In this document: positions 13,201 through 27,273 of the stretch, in pieces
How the letters are laid out: the number at the start of each line of letters is the position of its first letter
Position numbering within the stretch: the first letter of the stretch is position 1
Source: Dromaius novaehollandiae
Lineage: Eukaryota > Chordata > Aves > Casuariiformes > Dromaiidae
Length of the DNA stretch: 64,000 nt
Reading direction: 5' to 3'
NCBI RefSeq assembly: GCF_036370855.1
Contig: NC_088108.1
Span: forward strand, 11,059,448 to 11,123,447
Made by a program: the position numbers and the translations under genes
The notes under the pieces: generated by a model
What the model was told of the DNA's origin: nothing
Database searches by the model: none
What the model saw: the letters and a program-made list of their open reading frames with translations, nothing else

Positions 13201-15624
13201 CCAAACCGGACGGGAGGCCTTCCTCGCAGAGAGAGGCTGCCCAAAGGCAGCTTTGATGAGGGCATACCAGGCTTTGATCCTTCCTGTCTGCCCTTCCTTA
13301 CCTCTTTGCTTCCTTCTTTCTGGGATGAAGGAGTCTCACCCTGGATATTTGTTCACTTCTTAAAATATCCATGAATGATCTGCCCAGTGCATAGACCCTG
13401 CCCCTATACTGGACCTATCTGTTGGAGATGCTGCTGACAGTAGTGGCCCAACTGAGATTTAGGGTTGCCTGTTAGAGTCAGGTAGACGTTAGAGACCAAA
13501 GGGCCAAGTCTGGACTTGATGAGCGAAGCCTGAGCCGTTAGACTCTCCAATATTTTTCTCACTAGTTGGCAGGGTGCTTCAGACACACGGGAGTGAAGCT
13601 GATCCATACTCCCTGACCTCAGTCATATCCCTTAGGTCATGTTTACAAATAGCTCACCAGGTCACTAACTGGTGGCAAACATCCAAGTGAAGCTTAGGTG
13701 CCATGAAAACAACAGCACATGTAGGCTGCCTGGAGCCTCATCCCACTGCTGTTCAGCAGCAAATTAATTTCCTAACAGACTGGCCTAGCTGCAGCCAGCA
13801 CAGAGCAACAGCACCCTGGCATAGTTCTGCTGACTAAGATCGATGGAGAGCCATATTAACTTACATATTTAGCTTCTCTAATCTTTCTATTAGGAGTTAG
13901 TACATCACGTAGTACAATGAAGTGCTGATCCCTCACCTGAAGGCTTTGGCTCCACTGTTGGTCAGACAATGGCCAAACCAAGCAGCTGTCCTCCCCTAAG
14001 TGATTTATTCCTGTGGTTTTGGCATCAGCTCTTTTTCAGAAAGGAATGGGAGTCAACCTGAGCAAGGAAATTGTACAAGAATCATGGTAACCAGTACTGG
14101 TGTGAGGACTGGTTTTGGAAGATCCATCTAAAGCCATTATCCAAATGCTACTATTATCATCAAGCCCAATGATAAAGAAGAGGCCAAATCTTTCAGCACA
14201 CTAAAGGCTCTAGGGGAGATTCTTAAGGCAGCTAAAGAACAGACGTTCCACAGGTCTCTGGCTAACTATGTGGTGAGATAATACAATTCAAATGGAAAGA
14301 CTTATCAAGGACTACTTACCTAATGCCCAGTAACCAGTCCAGATATACAAGGAGGAAATGCCTTACCTTTATACTTAGGAGGCTATTGCATGCTTTGATT
14401 TAGATGCTTGTTTGCTCTCTTTACTTAAGGGGAATACAGAGAAAGGCTATTTGGGAATGCAAAACCCAACATCAAGAAGTCATTCTTGTTCACTAGAGAA
14501 AATGAAATAGACACTAGAGAATCTCTTAAGTGGGAATGCAGACTTTTCAGGAGTACCCAATAAGGCACCTAGTTACCACTGACAAGCTATTGAAAATGGC
14601 TGTCCAGCTCCTTGGAGTATTTTTGGAAATACATCTCATTATGTCAACTTCTCTTCAGAACCTGCAGGGAATATTTTAGCTGCCATCCGCTCACGGTACT
14701 CTGAAGAAGAGATTTAAAAGATCTCTGAGGCTCACTGTTCTTCTCTCTGCTACACAACTTAACAACTTTTTGCTTGACTTGACCTACCCACATCATTTTG
14801 TGAGGGCTTGTACACACTGTCTCTTGGCTGACGTTACTAAATCACTTTGCTATAGCAAAATGCTAGCATTTTAAGAAAATCTCCAACTGAACCAACTGTA
14901 TTATGAGAACACCCACCAAGAAAGGTTTCTCCCTCCCGTTACCTTTCGCTGATTCAGATCCTACAGGATGTAATGCTGCACTGCAGAGCAATGCTCATGC
15001 TGTGAATCAATGCATCGGACCGTCCAGAGACACCCTGCTCTCATTGGCTTCAGTCGGACCTGTAGTTTCTCAGCACCTGTGGAAATTAAGCCTAGAAGAT
15101 AGCACATTAAATTGTATTGCTATATAAGGACCTTCATTTCCAGGCTTTTATCTGCAGGAAAGATATTGCCATTCTATACACTAGACCTGTTTTTGTAATA
15201 CTATGGTTCATCAGAAGTTTTTATGTTAATACCAAATCAGAAATAATACACATGTGATTCATAATAATCTAACTGAATGGCTGCACTGAATGTATTGTAA
15301 GAAATTCTGGTTAGGAAAGAAACTCATTAAAGAAATAGTGACTACTATTATCCCACTGCATATATTGTTCTACTGGAAAGTTTCCTTGAGTAGTTTCTTT
15401 AATTAGCAATTTGATATTTTGAAGTAGTGTGATCTCCGCCACACACAATTTGTAGAACAGACTTGGCTGGCAATACAGAGGAAAACAAGCAATCTTCTCA
15501 GAGTTTGCATCTCTAGGGCATATCTTGTCATTTTCTAGCTATTCAGCTGCTGTATATATGTCTATAACATGGTGACACTGTTCTTGTGGGATTTTGTTTT
15601 TTAAAAGTTACACAGATAAACAGC

Positions 15625-15627
<3 letters not shown>

Positions 15628-15654
<27 letters not shown>
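15628..15654. repeat. T27 homopolymer
   Basis: An uninterrupted run of 27 T. It could be the reverse of a retroposed poly(A) tail, but no flanking target-site duplication or recognisable element is evident. Confidence 0.9.
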
Positions 15655-15655
<1 letters not shown>

Positions 15656-17633
15656 CTGGAATAGAATATATTATCCTTTTCTGAGAAAATCCACATTAAA
15701 ATATTTGCATAACTTTGGGCTATTTCAAATCAAAGGTGTTTGACCCCAGCTGTATTATAGTGAATGAATCATTTATGTAGGCGCTCATTGCGCAGAACGT
15801 ATGGTATTTTATCTTTGCTGGTTTTCTGCCAAATACAGTCTGTAACAATTTTTCCCCTTTGCCACATTTGCTGCTTGATATCCTTTAAAATATACCAACT
15901 CCAAGTGTGAGAAAGCATAACAGACTATGGGCCTGCTCTGGCTGAGAGCTCTCTGTACGCGTACTCCTGTGCTGGCACTAAGGCTCCATTGCTTTTGGAG
16001 AACATCCACTCCAGATCTGGGATCTCCTTGTGCTGAACACTTTGAATTAATGTTAATTTACGCTTCACTTATATCTGCAGAGAACTGCAAAAGCCAAGGA
16101 ATGAGCAGAGAAACAGGGATCCTATTTCTCTACAAAACAGGAGCTCCCCCAAAGCAGGGCTACAAACTTCCCTTACCTCGAACATCCCCAGCTCCGAACC
16201 TGCAGCGAATACCTCAAAGAAGGGAGGGTATTTCTGACATAACTCTGCTCCACTAGGACTTTCCTCCAGGTATAACTTCAGAGGGTATTTTGGCAAGACA
16301 TATGTCCACCCACGAGACCAGGGAGCAAGATTATTTCATTAAGCCATTGAGGCATTGCATGGCCAAAGCCTTCAGCCACTGTTACACTGGGTTCGATTTG
16401 AAACGGTTTAAGCAAGAGGTCAAACATTCTCACCACTGATCTCCCAGGGGAGAAGAGATAAGGTGGAATGCAGAGATTTCCACACTGCCACACGAGTAGA
16501 TAAGGTCTGAACGAGCAGCCTCATCCGTAAGCTGCTCCTCTAAGCTCTTTTTATAGCTCACATTGGAAACCCTCATACTTCTCCACACTGAATCACATAA
16601 TTATGGTTTCCACAAGAAATTCAGAGCAGGATCTCCTCCCACAAAATTTCCTCTTACCTGCACTCTTTTCATCACCAAAGATGACTGTTTGTCAGCAGCA
16701 CCTCTACCGCTGAGAGAATCCACACGCAGCTCAATTTAGCAGACAGCGCAGGCAAAAATATTCCCCCACATGCAAGCTTTAAAACGCTCTCCTGCGAGCA
16801 TGTGTGGCACGAAGAGCTCCATTAGGAACTGCCCATTCGGGACATACTTCCAGTCTTGGTGTGTTCTCTGTGTTAAGCAAGGAATTGCTTTTAAAAGAGA
16901 CAACCTACTTCATCAGAAAGTTACCTACAGGTTTCCCAGGAAAGGCTTGCTTAGATGGTGATATTACAGATGGGATGCAACCCCATTAATCTTTGCTGTC
17001 CCAGCTTCCTCATGCCTGAGCTATTCTCCATCATAGGAGGCTCCCTCCTTGTTACACCCTTCCTCCCACACAGAGCAGAAATGTAATAGCCCAGCTCAGC
17101 CTGACCCTGGGTAAACAGTGAATACAGGCAAGGCACAGCTCTGAAGCCACCGATTAATTAGTCTTTCAAAAGCAGATCGTTTCTGATGCAAAATGCTTGC
17201 TCCCATCAAATCAGCAAACTGGTGCTTACAAACGGCTCCACAAGAAGCCCTTACCTGCAAGAGTGACTCAAGAATTCGCATCAACACATATGCCTATGTA
17301 TTAGGCAGAGCTGAAAACACCACTATAATTACAGTTCACTATTGTATAACCCTGGTTTTGGTTGCCCATAACTTCTTTTGTAATTAATTGTCTGGGCTGA
17401 AAATTTCTCCAGCTGGGCTTGGCCTCAGGCTAAACATGTTCATTTCAGCTGAAAAGGCTCAAGTCTTTCCAAGAATATGCTTAAGGAAAAAGAATCTCTC
17501 TTGCCCCTGTTAAAAGGATCCTTCTTGTCGCTTATCAAAATGCTCTCACATCTCCATACTTTTTAAGACAGTACCTTGAAATATTGGCAGGACCCCACCG
17601 CTGTCAGATAAACATCTTTTCACATTCCCAGGG

Positions 17634-17655
17634 AAAAAAAATTTTTTTTTTTTTT
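17634..17655. repeat. A8-T14 block
   Basis: Eight A directly followed by fourteen T, able to fold back on itself. It looks like slippage-prone simple sequence. Confidence 0.85.
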
Positions 17656-20600
17656 GGTATACATATCTGCTGGTGACACACACACAGCAGAGATCCAATA
17701 GGCAAAGCCACTTTGTCCGACTGTCCTGGGTGCTGAGCAAGCTCTGAGCCCTGCAGTGCCAGGCACACTGTTGGGCAACACGTATGCCGCCTGTGAGTGT
17801 CCAAGGATGCTCCTATGGCTGCAGAGTTTGGTAGGGCTTTCTCTGTCAATGCTCCCTCCAGTTGCTGGGTGTCCGTACTACCCAACCAGAAGAGAGCTAG
17901 GAAATGATTGCAGCTGAACTCTCAGCATATATCCCTCTTGAACAAAAGAAGAGAGAAAGCTGGCTGAACTTTCATGTAAGGAGGACGAGGCATGGAGGAT
18001 GCTGGGGCAGTGCGATGGTAACAGCAACACTCTTGCAGAGAGAATATAAAGAGAAAGGAAAGTCTCTTCATTAACACACATGAATCCTGCACTGAACTCT
18101 ATCTGTCCCTTCCCGGCATTCCTCTATGATGTATGGGCCACTTAGCCCAAGACTTTCACTAATGCACATTCCCTTCCTCTGAACATCCCCCTTCATCTTT
18201 AAGGGTCTCATGTGAGCAGCTGCTAAGTACCAAAGTCACTCACAGCTGAGCTTTGAGCTGCAGCATCAAACATCCTGCTACAGGCTCTGGGAGGGCCAGT
18301 GGTACAGACCCCAAGGGCCATGCTCTCCTCCTGCCCCTCTCCCCCAGGGAAAGTGAGAACACAGATGCACCGTCTCAGGGGCCACAGGGGAAGTAGCCAC
18401 AGAAAAAGCCCGTGATCAAATTCTGCCTCCAGATCAAGGTTTGAATTGCAGGCAATGAGGCTGACCCTGGGCGTGCGCAGGACAGTGACAACAACGCAAA
18501 ATATTCAAGAGCTGTTCAGTAAATAGCTGCTGTCTATTCTGGTTCTTCAATGAGGCCGAGGTGGAGAAAATCAGTACATGATCACATACTAGAAAGAGCA
18601 CAGCACAACACAAAGGGTCTGAATGGACGAGCAACCTTAATCTAACATTTCCTTTTTTGGAATATTTGGCCTTGCAACCTTATAACAGACTAAGGATTTT
18701 GGTTACAGCATTTTGGAGTGCATATGCACCAAGTGACTTGGAGTCACGCTCGCAACCTACGTGTCACTACAGAGGAGAATGAACTCCAGAAACAGGGAAT
18801 GGGAGTCCTGACAAATCTGAAAGAAAGGCCACAAGCTACTTTATTTTAATAAATACCAATCCAATAGAGTTCAGAGTTGTAACTAAGAAACAGGAAAGCT
18901 CAACACTCAACTGCCTAAGAACTAATTTGAAAAGCAAAATGGGCCCACTCTAATGCAGAAATTAAAACACTTAGAAACAGTTCTTACTACTCTGTGAACA
19001 TGAGTCAGTACAAGTGAAAATGGTGCACAGATGGGCCAGCACAGAAGCAACAGAAGTGCCGTGATATTTACAAGGGGGAAAAAAAAATCTTCCCTTACAA
19101 GTGTAAATATACCAGAGAAATCATCCGCTTGCAGTACAAACCAGGGCTTTGATGCAGCAAACACTCCCACCAGGGATAGCGCTGGCTCCGATGGGAGTAG
19201 TAGGCATGGTAGACGTTGCATCTGGAAGGCAGTAGGCTCACAGAACCGAGCTTTCCTAAGGAGTCACAACACACAAAAACATGCCAGATGAGCTGTCCTA
19301 TTTTATAGCCTTTCTGCAACCAAGAGCAAGGGGCCGAGCACTGTCTGAGGCCGCACAGAGACATTAAGAAGAGAAGAGCTGTCCAAGCCCATGCTCACTA
19401 CACCTAGCAACAGCAACGTGAGAGTCCAGCAAGCCAGGGCTCAACATACACCCAAGCCATATGTCTGAGGTCAGCACAGACCACATTTCCTCGTGCCACC
19501 AGCAATGCAACAGCTTAAAGACACATGAATGGAAGCCTGTGGCGTTCTGCATGCAGTTAAGCAGGTGGCACTTTGGAGTCCGCCAGCCTCTCAGAGTAGC
19601 GATAACACATGGGGTGTTTTCTGCAGCCTCTCCCACATCGCCCCATCACTGCAAGCTGGTCAGCTCATGGGGCTGCCGCAAGGCCAAATTCTCCAGGCAA
19701 ATCACATTTCTTCCCACTCATCTTCCCCTCACCTGCAAAACAGCAGGAACAATATTTACACTTCTGCAGTTAGCTCAAGATTGGGGAGTGAAAACCTAAT
19801 TATCATCAGTATTATTCCCCAAGGAACACATCATGGCCTGGCCATGGCAGAAACAGTAACTGAGTCCAAATAGCAGGCTAAGTTCCCACAGCAGAGCTGC
19901 AGGAGATAGCAACATACTTCACCCCAACGGTAAAAAGGCCTGACAGCTTTGAACAGGGTAGAAACAGCTTCCCAGCCACTGAGGAACTTGCCTACAGTGA
20001 ATTCTCATAGAATTTCATAATTGATTTCCAAGCGGGCAAACCAAACTCCTTCCTAATTTATCTGCTATGCAACACTGACTCTGCAGTGTTACACACACTT
20101 ATGGTCTAATACGAAGACCATTTTTTAAACAATAAAATCAACTTTCAGAACCTCTCGGCTCCCCTGGGCCCTTCTGACAACTTTTGTGGGTTCACACTAC
20201 ATTGTCTCACTCCCTAAGAGGTCTTTTTTTTTTTCCTGGTGTTGTGTGAAAGACCAGAGCCCAGCAGGAGAAATTAATTAACTGAGCAGACAGCAATTCT
20301 GCCATCAAATGAACAAAATGAAAGAGTAACAGACACTTACACTTATAGTCACCCCTAAGTGTTTCACATGACAACAGTAGGGAAAACATAGTCCAGACTG
20401 TTGTTTTAATGTTGATAATATTCCAAAATCTGCAGCGCTAACTAATTTCTCAGTGGAAATGAAACCTTTGACATCACGGGGAGTTCTGTCTGGGCATGGA
20501 ATGTGGTTGCTGTATTACTGCCTAGCAATAAGAGTCTATTTTCACAGTAATCTCTTTAGTGCAAAGATCAGGCCTCCCTATGGCTGCCTATAGCACCTGA

Positions 20601-23600
20601 CGCCGCAGGGATCTGCTCACATTTGAGGTCCGCAGGACCTGACAACACACAGACAGTGAAACTAAGGTCGGATGGGGTGAATGCGTGTAGGTGTCTGCTG
20701 CCGACATCCAGGCTGGTGTTGGGGATATTCCACCTTCACCGGCTGCACGGTCCATACGTTGCAACCAACTTACAGCAGCCAAAGGCCTGTCCAAGGCGTC
20801 AGAGGGCTCTGCTGGGCAGGGTTTGCTCTCTTCTGCTGGGCAGGTTCGCTCTTTTCACTCGCACCTGTGTTATTAATGCACACACACTGCTCTTCTGCAG
20901 CCCAGGACTCAGGTCTGTTGAATTCCCCTTAAAAAACACCGAGATGTTAAAAAACATGGGGGAGGGGGATAAAAGCATTACAATCACAGCAACAGTAGTG
21001 GGGAAAGGAAAAGAGTTAAAATTAAGACAGGAAAAAATTCAAAGCATTACAAGCGTAAAACAGAATCACTTCAAGCATATGTCAAAATAGTGTCAGATCT
21101 TTCCCTGTTCATTAAGTGAGCACTTAAACACCCACCAGCTCCTTGTTTTCCTAGCCCTGGAGCTTTGCTGCGCCTGGAGATCCACCCTGCAGTGTCACTT
21201 GCAGGAACAGCTAGGTTTGCAGGCAGATAAAGCACTTGGGGTGAAGCTTGAGCACTGACTAGCGTTATCACTGGTTCCACCAGTAGGGATCAGAGTACAT
21301 ACCGCACGCTGCCGCTTGCAGGACAACAGCCAGCTCCACGCAAAAAACAAGCAAAAGACACGGGGAAATCGCCTGAGTCTTACGGATTTCCCCATTTTCC
21401 AGTCCTATACCATAGCATTTAATATATGTTCCCAGGGTTTGACAAAAAAAAAAAAAGACTCCCATAGAACTAAGTTAAAAACATCAAACTCCTGTCTAAC
21501 TAATAGGGCATATATTACAAGTGGCGAGCTCGAATGGTCCGGACCAGGGACAGCTACATGCTGCCTGAGAAGCATCCAGCTCCTCTGTTTGTTTTTTTAA
21601 CTCTCTCACCTTTACAGGAGAGTCAAAGCAAGAGTACCAGACACACGATCACTTTTCCACAGGGTTTTGAACCTGTTACAAAAATTAATATAAAATCACT
21701 GCCCAGTTACAAAATTTTATAGCAGGTTTTAAAAAAGTGATTTAAGAAGAATCTCAAACTCTTTTGGATTATATAAGCATTAGTTTTCCTCTTTTTTATA
21801 TAATTTCTATTACTTTTCATGGAACTTTGCCATTACATGTAGAAAGATCAGTAAACAAGCAAAACCTTATTTACAGAAGAGGGATAACATTGTACAAGAG
21901 TTCATATTAGACTGAGACCACAGTAATTTCCTAGAACTGTATTTAGATGAAAGAGTCTGGGTTTTTTAGTGGTTTTGGCCTCAAAACCCTTCCCAAGGGA
22001 CATGTACAATTTAGCTGTGTTAAAAGTCTCCTTTAGATTCAGGAGCCAAGAAGATACAGTCATCTCTTTTTGCTAAGGGCCAGTGTCCAGGTTTTGGCGA
22101 CAAAACCACTTTCCTCCCAAGCGGTGTCAGCCCTGAGTCATATCTGCTCGCCACCGGCGCCCACTCTGCCATCATACTAATGCAGCCGCAGAGGTCACTG
22201 CTGTCCCGCGCAGGGGAGAGAACAAGCAGGCACCTTGGTTGCCGGACGCTACCAATTCCTCAAATTTCCATGCTTCTCAGCCTGAATAAGGCCTCATTAT
22301 GCACCGTTTTATTGCTGCAAGTAACACTGCACACTCTCAGCAACAGGAACAAAGATTTTGGTGAAAGCAAGTTTATTTGTTTGAGAGGGGTTTTTTTTTC
22401 CTCCCCTTAAAAATAATTCTCCCTGTTACTAACTATGAACATTCCTCTCCAGTCCTCAGGCAGCCAAAACACACATTAGGTCTTTTCGAAAAACTAAGTT
22501 GTGTGCAGTGAAGTTATTAACTGCTGGGAGAGGCAGGAAAGTTCTTTTACAGCTGTTCATTGATGCAGTGAAAGTCACCTCACACTCCTTCGCCCTTTCT
22601 GGATCCTGCAGACTTCTGGAGTAGTCCGAGAAAAAATAGAAACCTCGGCCAAAGTAGTTACACTGCTTCTTTAGACGTGTTTTCTTTGGGTTCAGACCTC
22701 AGCCTCTCAGCCAGCAATTTTTGTCCCTAGTGGAAAATTAAAAAAATGAGAACACCAGGTTTTTCTGCTTTTCAGGAATCTAGGGAACAAACATGAGTTT
22801 CTAATGCATTTGCAAAAGACATGAATTCACCCCTATGCCCCAGTGCCCTTTGGGATCACAGCTATTTTGAGAAAATAAGGTCCTGAACCGCCTTGTCCGC
22901 ACGCAGGGTGCCAAGGCAGCACGCTCTGGTGGCACCAGCGCCGGGCCCACGGCACTGCAGACCCGTGGCCGGCACCGGGCCCCACACTTGCCAGCTGCCT
23001 CGGCTCCCGGAAACATCCCGTGCAGGCACCTTGGACTGTGTCGGCTACTCTGGTTTCCAACAGGTGCACGTTAAGACCTGTTTGAAGCAATTGGCTAATG
23101 TCCCAGTGCAGACAAGGCCAGAATTAATTTTCTCCAGTTAATTTATGAGTCCACATTTTTATTCTAATACTGCATACTGATGCTTGGGGACCAGCAGGTG
23201 CACTTAATCAGTACATAAACCACAGCCCATCAGTGCTGTCCCTGCTCAGTCCTGCTCCCTCTAGCACGAGCACGCCATCCCTCACCCCAAAGCCACCACT
23301 TAGGTTTCATTCCTCTTCACCTCTGAAACGGCACAGACAGGTGATGAAGAGCCTGGCACTCACCTTGACCCAGACTCGAAGCTTCATCAGACTTTCTCAG
23401 CAGGAACAGTCAGGCTTGAAATGAGAGGTAATGCTTGGCAGGTGCTCCCACGAGACCGGCCAAAAATAAATGCACTCGCCAGTTAATTTCCACCCTTGTA
23501 CTACTAACATTTCTCCTTTAAGAGCACAGCTAAAGCATTTGATTTATGCAAGGTGAGGAGGCTCTTTATTTGTTTGCAGAAGCAGTACCAGGCGGAGCAC

Positions 23601-24271
23601 ACAACAGGGAATAGCCATACTAATTTTAAGCACCTGCACAGCATGCCCATGCTCCCCACACAGACAAGGGATCTTTTAGGGTGTGATTCAGAGCACTGTA
23701 ATTAGGAACCTGCCTCTCACCATTGATTATAGCGGAGTCTAGACATGTAATTTAGGAGAGAAATTACATACTTAAAATTAGATGGTGCAAATATCTCCCA
23801 GTCCATCAGTTCTGGAACGGACTGAGCGGAGGCAGCGAGCAGTCACAAGGAACGCCGTTGTGGGGAGCAGCGCTGGGTGCCCGGCGAGCAGCGGCACCAG
23901 CCTGTTTGCTACGAGCAGCCCTGCTCGGCCGCGTCCTCCTCCGCCGGCCGAGCCGCTGCAGGCAGTGATGGTGCTCGGCGAGCCGCACCGAACCCAGCCT
24001 CATGGCCAGGGTGGGAAGCAAAGACCTCCACCTCCTTCCTCGGGGCAGCTACAACATTTGTGAGCCAGCAGCCAGGCAGGGCGGTCTTGCAGTTGCAGCT
24101 CTGGCGCAGGAGCGGTGCAGGCAGGATGGGGATCCACCACGAGTGACTTACCCCAGCTGCCTGGCCTGCAACGCAGCAGTAATGGTGAGGTGATGAGCGC
24201 CTGTGACCACGAGGTTCCTGGAGCTGTGTCGGCCAAGGGCTATTTGTAGCCTTGCCCTCTCATAGCACTGC

Positions 24272-24297
24272 TTTTTTTTTCTTTCTTTTTTTTTTTT
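24272..24297. repeat. T-rich tract
   Basis: T9, C, TTT, C, T12: simple pyrimidine tract. Confidence 0.85.
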
Positions 24298-24939
24298 AAA
24301 GGAACCACTTGAATCATAACTCCAAGAATCAAGACTTCAAAAAACAAAGTATCTAGAAAATCTGACCAGATGCACTCCAGCTTCACAAGGGAATTAAAAA
24401 GACCCCCAAATTAGCCTATTTCTATTAAAAAAACATTGTTGTATTTGGAAATAGGGCTGTAAAACAACAGTATCTCGGGCTGGAGATGGACACAAATGGA
24501 CTGTGATTCAGCCTCTGAAATCACTCATTTCAAATCGCTCATATAGTATGCTCATTTTCCATTACAGACAACTGTAGCAAGGCTATGCATTGCTACACGA
24601 CAGCTCATTCTGCTTTTAAAACAGCGGCACTTCAGTAGCAGGTAAATTGATGCTTTTTATGTATCCATCACTTATCAAGGATAATTGATTAGTGCCTGCA
24701 AGGAGCACTGAGATCTAACGGATTAAATGTTCTGCGACCGCTAAATTATTTGAATAGATTTAGGAAGAAAAGGATTCTGAACCAGATTTGTGTTTGACCC
24801 AACATTATCTTCCTTGATCAGTGTTTCTCCTTCCCTTTAAACATTTTTTCCCTCGGAGAGACAAAAGCACGCCAAGCACAAGGAGCAGATTTTCCAAGGC
24901 AGCAGGAAGAGTTAAGCGCGATACCTGTCAAAACACGCC

Positions 24940-26290
24940 GGGGAGCGGGTGTGCTTTCCCACGGAAAGTTTCTCTTCGACGCTGTGCATTGCCCTGTTCA
25001 GCGGCTTTAATGTCTCGCGACCGCTCCCCAGGGCCGCCGCAGAGGCCCCAGCCCCCGCTCCGCGGCGAGCCCCGGCGCACAGCGCTGCACTGCTGGGCGG
25101 CGCCGCGGGGCCGCAACGCCGGCCGCCTCCGGCCGCAGCACCGGGAGCCCCGGGCGCCGCTGCCCGCCCGGACGCAGCCCCGGCTCACGCGGGCAGGGCT
25201 CCGGGCGCCGGGCGGGCCGGTCCCCAGCCGCAGCCGGCCGGGCGCAGCCTCCTCTGCAGCTGCGCTGCGCCCCGCGCACGGCCCCGGGCTGCCGGGAAGC
25301 GGGCGGTCGCGTAACGCGCTGCCGGCTTGCGGGTTTCGGCCAGCTCGGCGGTTGCGACGCGTCCCCGGCTCCTCCTGTCCTGCACTGCTCGGGCTTCGGA
25401 GCGCCGCGCTGCCCGGCGTTGCTGCCAATTAAACGCTACGTTCATGCACTTGGTCGTAATTATGGATCAACTCGCAGACGCGGGTGCAAACCCCGGGCTC
25501 GGGCGGACCGGCACGCGGTGCACCGCCGGGGCTTGCATCAGCTGCTGCGCTGCCGCTCCGCGCCGCCGGCTTGCTAGAGCCCGTCTAACTCCGATATAAC
25601 AGCCGCTTACCCTCCTCCTCCCCCCCCCCCCCCCCCCGGCAACCACCAGCGGCCTAGAAAGCCGCTGAAATGCAAATAGCTCGCGGAGAGGTTATTGGGG
25701 AACCGGACTGGGACGGTAGGAAACGTTGCCTGCTGGTTTCCTGCAGTTCGACTCGAGTGGGATTGTGATCCCGAGTTTTTCTTCACATAAGGAGGAGGAG
25801 AGGCAACACCGCGAGCGCACAGGCGGCCTCACACGGCAGCTGGACGCCACGTTAGCGTCTCGGTAACCTGGCGTCCTCGCTGCTCCCGTCCCCGGCGGCA
25901 GCGGCCATGGGAAGAGTTGCGGTGGAGGAGCCTGCCCCTGTGACGCCCCCGAGCCCTGCGCGACGCCGACCCCCTGCCGCCCCTCCAGCAGGTTTTACAG
26001 GCCTCCCCGGCAGGAAGGCTCGCGCCAGGCCAGGCGCCGCCAGCTGCAATCTTCTGCTTAGCCGCAGGGCAGATCAGCAGCAGAGCACCCAGCACCCACG
26101 TCTGCGAGCCCTGACGCTTTTAAAGAGCACCGTGACTCCTGCTGCACGGCCCCTCTGCTCCCTCTCCGCAGGCGAGGCTGCTCCCCGGGGAGGTGGTGCT
26201 CGCAGCACGGACGAGGCACGCGGTGAGGAGGTCCCGGCCGCCGCCCCACCACCGGCTGCAGCAGCCGGGTACCGGGACAAGCCGGACATC
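24940..26290. promoter_or_regulatory. Upstream CpG island without a recognised gene
   Basis: CpG-dense, GC-rich sequence, densest at 25010-25440, ending about 1 kb before the CD99L2 start. It includes a C18 run (25620-25637), an octamer motif ATGCAAAT (25670-25677) and an inverted CCAAT box, ATTGG (25694-25698). Long open frames on both strands here are low-complexity Arg/Ala/Pro/Gly translations with no family similarity, so I do not call a protein. It could be an alternative CD99L2 promoter, a divergent non-coding RNA promoter or part of one broad island. Confidence 0.6.
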
Positions 26291-26937
26291 CTCCTTCCCC
26301 ACTAAGACTTCAGGAATTCCTCCTAAATCCAGGCTGCATCTTCATCCTCCTTTCTCTAGTGAAACTACCTACAAATAACAGCGAAGAAGATGCTGGCCAT
26401 ATTATTAAGCATTCCCCCCCCCTTCCCAGTTCAGCGGGGATGTAGAGGGGAGGCACAGGGCACTGAGAAGGGGCAGCTCCTCTGGCTCGGCGTGGAGGGT
26501 CTAGGGCAGCCTGCGCCTACTCGGAGCAGAGCCAAACTCTTCTTGGCAGTGGCGTGCAAGGCGACAGGGTGCGATGGCCAAAGAAACGGTTTGGGAGGGC
26601 CGGGCTGGACACGGGCCATCTCCCCCACGGGGAGGCAGCGCAGCACTGCCGCAGGTCACCGGGCGAGGTGGCGGAGGCCCGTTGTCCCCGGAGGGTGTCA
26701 GCTCTCCGCCCGACAGAGCCCCGGCTGAGGTGACCCGGTGCCGGTGCGCTCCGCTGCGAGGGGCGTTTGGCCCAGAGACCTCCAGAGGTCGCTTCCAGCC
26801 AACATTTCCACGGCTCGCTCATCTCTGTACCCAAACCTGGCACCGAAGGGTTAAACCCCAGCACGGCCCTGCGGCAGAGCCCCCGCTGGGGAGCGGCGTC
26901 GGGGTGCGGGGGCGCGGGGCAGGGCTCCTGGGGGGCC

Positions 26938-26982
26938 GGGCCCCCACGCTGGGCCCCCACGCTGGGCCCCCACGCTGGGCCC
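26938..26982. repeat. 13-bp tandem repeat, 3 copies plus a partial
   Basis: The unit GGGCCCCCACGCT starts at 26938, 26951 and 26964, with a partial copy at 26977. The three full copies are perfect. It lies about 300 bp before the CD99L2 start codon. Confidence 0.9.
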
Positions 26983-27273
26983 AGACAGGGCTCGGCCAGG
27001 GGCCGGCGCAGGCTTGGGGCCTCCCCTCGGGCCTTCCCGGCGCCCGCTCTGGCTCACGCCGCGGGGCCCGGCGGGGGCACCCACGGAGGCAGCAGCCCCG
27101 ACGCCGGCTGCGCGCCCCGGGGGCGGCGGGGGCGGCCGGGAGCGCTGCCGCGGGCAGGAGGCGCCGCCGCCCGGGGTCCCGGGGGCGGGGGGGGAGGTGG
27201 CGCGTCCCGCCCCGTCCCGCCCCGTCGGAGGCGGGCGGCTGCGCCCGCGGCAGACGCGCAGCCCCGCCGCGAC

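Larger units (their letters stand above)
1..24939. other. Non-coding region upstream of CD99L2; no gene recognised
   Basis: Open frames here are short, overlap on both strands and match no family I know. No tRNA, rRNA or intact transposable element is visible. Contents noted are homopolymers, the TA/CA microsatellite at 5.3 kb, the old repeat traces near 0.23 and 10.1-10.4 kb, and a GC-rich patch at about 12.54-12.73 kb. Low-GC stretches with few simple repeats, such as 9.42-9.72 kb and 11.56-12.06 kb, look like candidate conserved non-coding DNA. In mammals the next gene on this side is HMGB3; I looked for HMG-box sequence and did not find it. Short spliced exons could be missed by eye. Confidence 0.6.

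Noticed and set aside
20004-20030. 3' end of a CR1 LINE (TCATAGAATTTCATAATTGA)
   Set aside because: It lacks the repeated 8-bp tail units, and the neighbouring sequence does not resemble the conserved CR1 3' end.
1-24939. HMGB3, the expected upstream neighbour by mammalian synteny
   Set aside because: No HMG-box motif or acidic Glu tail seen in any frame.
24821-25432. Overlapping open frames of 121-203 codons on both strands
   Set aside because: All are Arg/Ala/Pro-rich translations of a CpG island. Several frames on both strands are open at once, which is a composition effect.
25594-25700. Replication-dependent histone H2B promoter (octamer plus CCAAT)
   Set aside because: No TATA box at the right spacing, and no histone coding sequence on either side.
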